NCBI RefSeq assembly: GCF_024707485.1
Contig: NZ_CP102602.1
Location: forward strand, 868,001 to 932,000
Source: Thermococcus thermotolerans
GTDB taxonomy: Archaea; Methanobacteriota_B; Thermococci; Thermococcales; Thermococcaceae
Length of the DNA stretch: 64,000 bases
Reading direction: 5' to 3'
Part shown: one piece after another, positions 63,991-64,000 of the stretch
Position numbering within the stretch: position 1 is the first letter of the stretch
Layout of the letters: each line of letters begins with the position of its first letter
Translations under genes and position numbers: made by a program
The notes under the pieces: model-generated
Databases searched by the model: none
Told to the model about the DNA's origin: nothing
What the model saw: the letters and a program-made list of their open reading frames with translations, nothing else

Positions 63991-64000
63991 CTCTGGGGTC

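Overview
This window is chromosomal DNA from a hyperthermophilic euryarchaeon of the order Thermococcales, most likely a Thermococcus species. The evidence is the presence of reverse gyrase, the chromatin regulator TrmBL2, the redox regulator SurR beside protein disulfide oxidoreductase, a fused HPS-PHI enzyme, archaemetzincin, geranylgeranyl reductase, TATA-box/GGTG-type gene starts, and a CRISPR repeat ending in ATTGAAAG as in Pyrococcus and Thermococcus. The assignment rests on gene content, not on a database search.

Layout. 1-18060: housekeeping and membrane genes. These are an M42 aminopeptidase; an overlapping archaemetzincin/CYTH/helical-repeat trio; TrkH with an overlapping ECF-type ATPase; type II methionine aminopeptidase; tRNA-Ser; a CBS-domain protein whose C-terminus looks like a ribosome-hibernation domain; an operon of a UppP-like phosphatase, a sugar-phosphate nucleotidylyltransferase and a DUF835 membrane protein; a NOG1-type GTPase; ribosomal protein S8e; and CTP synthase flanked by two membrane proteins. 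18200-19250: a GC-rich structured leader, tRNA-Ala and tRNA-Val, then about 770 bp of noncoding repeat-rich DNA. 19250-34260: M20 peptidase, phosphoglycolate phosphatase, TruD/Pth2, a surface protein, AspRS, a NusA-like KH protein and a tight six-gene operon. That operon starts with HPS-PHI and encodes a divergent FtsZ/tubulin-like protein lacking the GTP-binding glycine loop. TrmBL2 follows. 34629-41354: intein-free reverse gyrase and the ADP-forming acyl-CoA synthetase beta subunit.

41355-53832: a complete type I-B (Cst-type) CRISPR-Cas locus: cas6-cas8b-cas7-cas5-cas3, an inserted P-loop ATPase with its own promoter, cas4-cas1, a second cas4-like gene broken by a frameshift, cas2 on the opposite strand, a leader of about 450 bp, and an array of 30 repeats and 29 spacers. 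The array decays at its leader-distal end.

53859-63990: an HprK-like P-loop protein, the divergent pdo/surR pair with two GTTn3AAC sites in the shared promoter region, a ferredoxin and a geranylgeranyl reductase downstream of surR, DNA topoisomerase I, a cupin, tRNA-Pro, a second repeat-rich noncoding block collinear with the first, tRNA-Thr, a PIN-domain RNA-ligase partner, a fucose-isomerase-like protein and a 56-residue class III signal peptide (pilin-like) protein.

The strongest leads for something undescribed are the FtsZ-like protein without a nucleotide loop, the ATPase embedded ahead of the CRISPR adaptation genes, the CBS-hibernation-factor fusion, and the two paralogous noncoding blocks next to tRNA genes.
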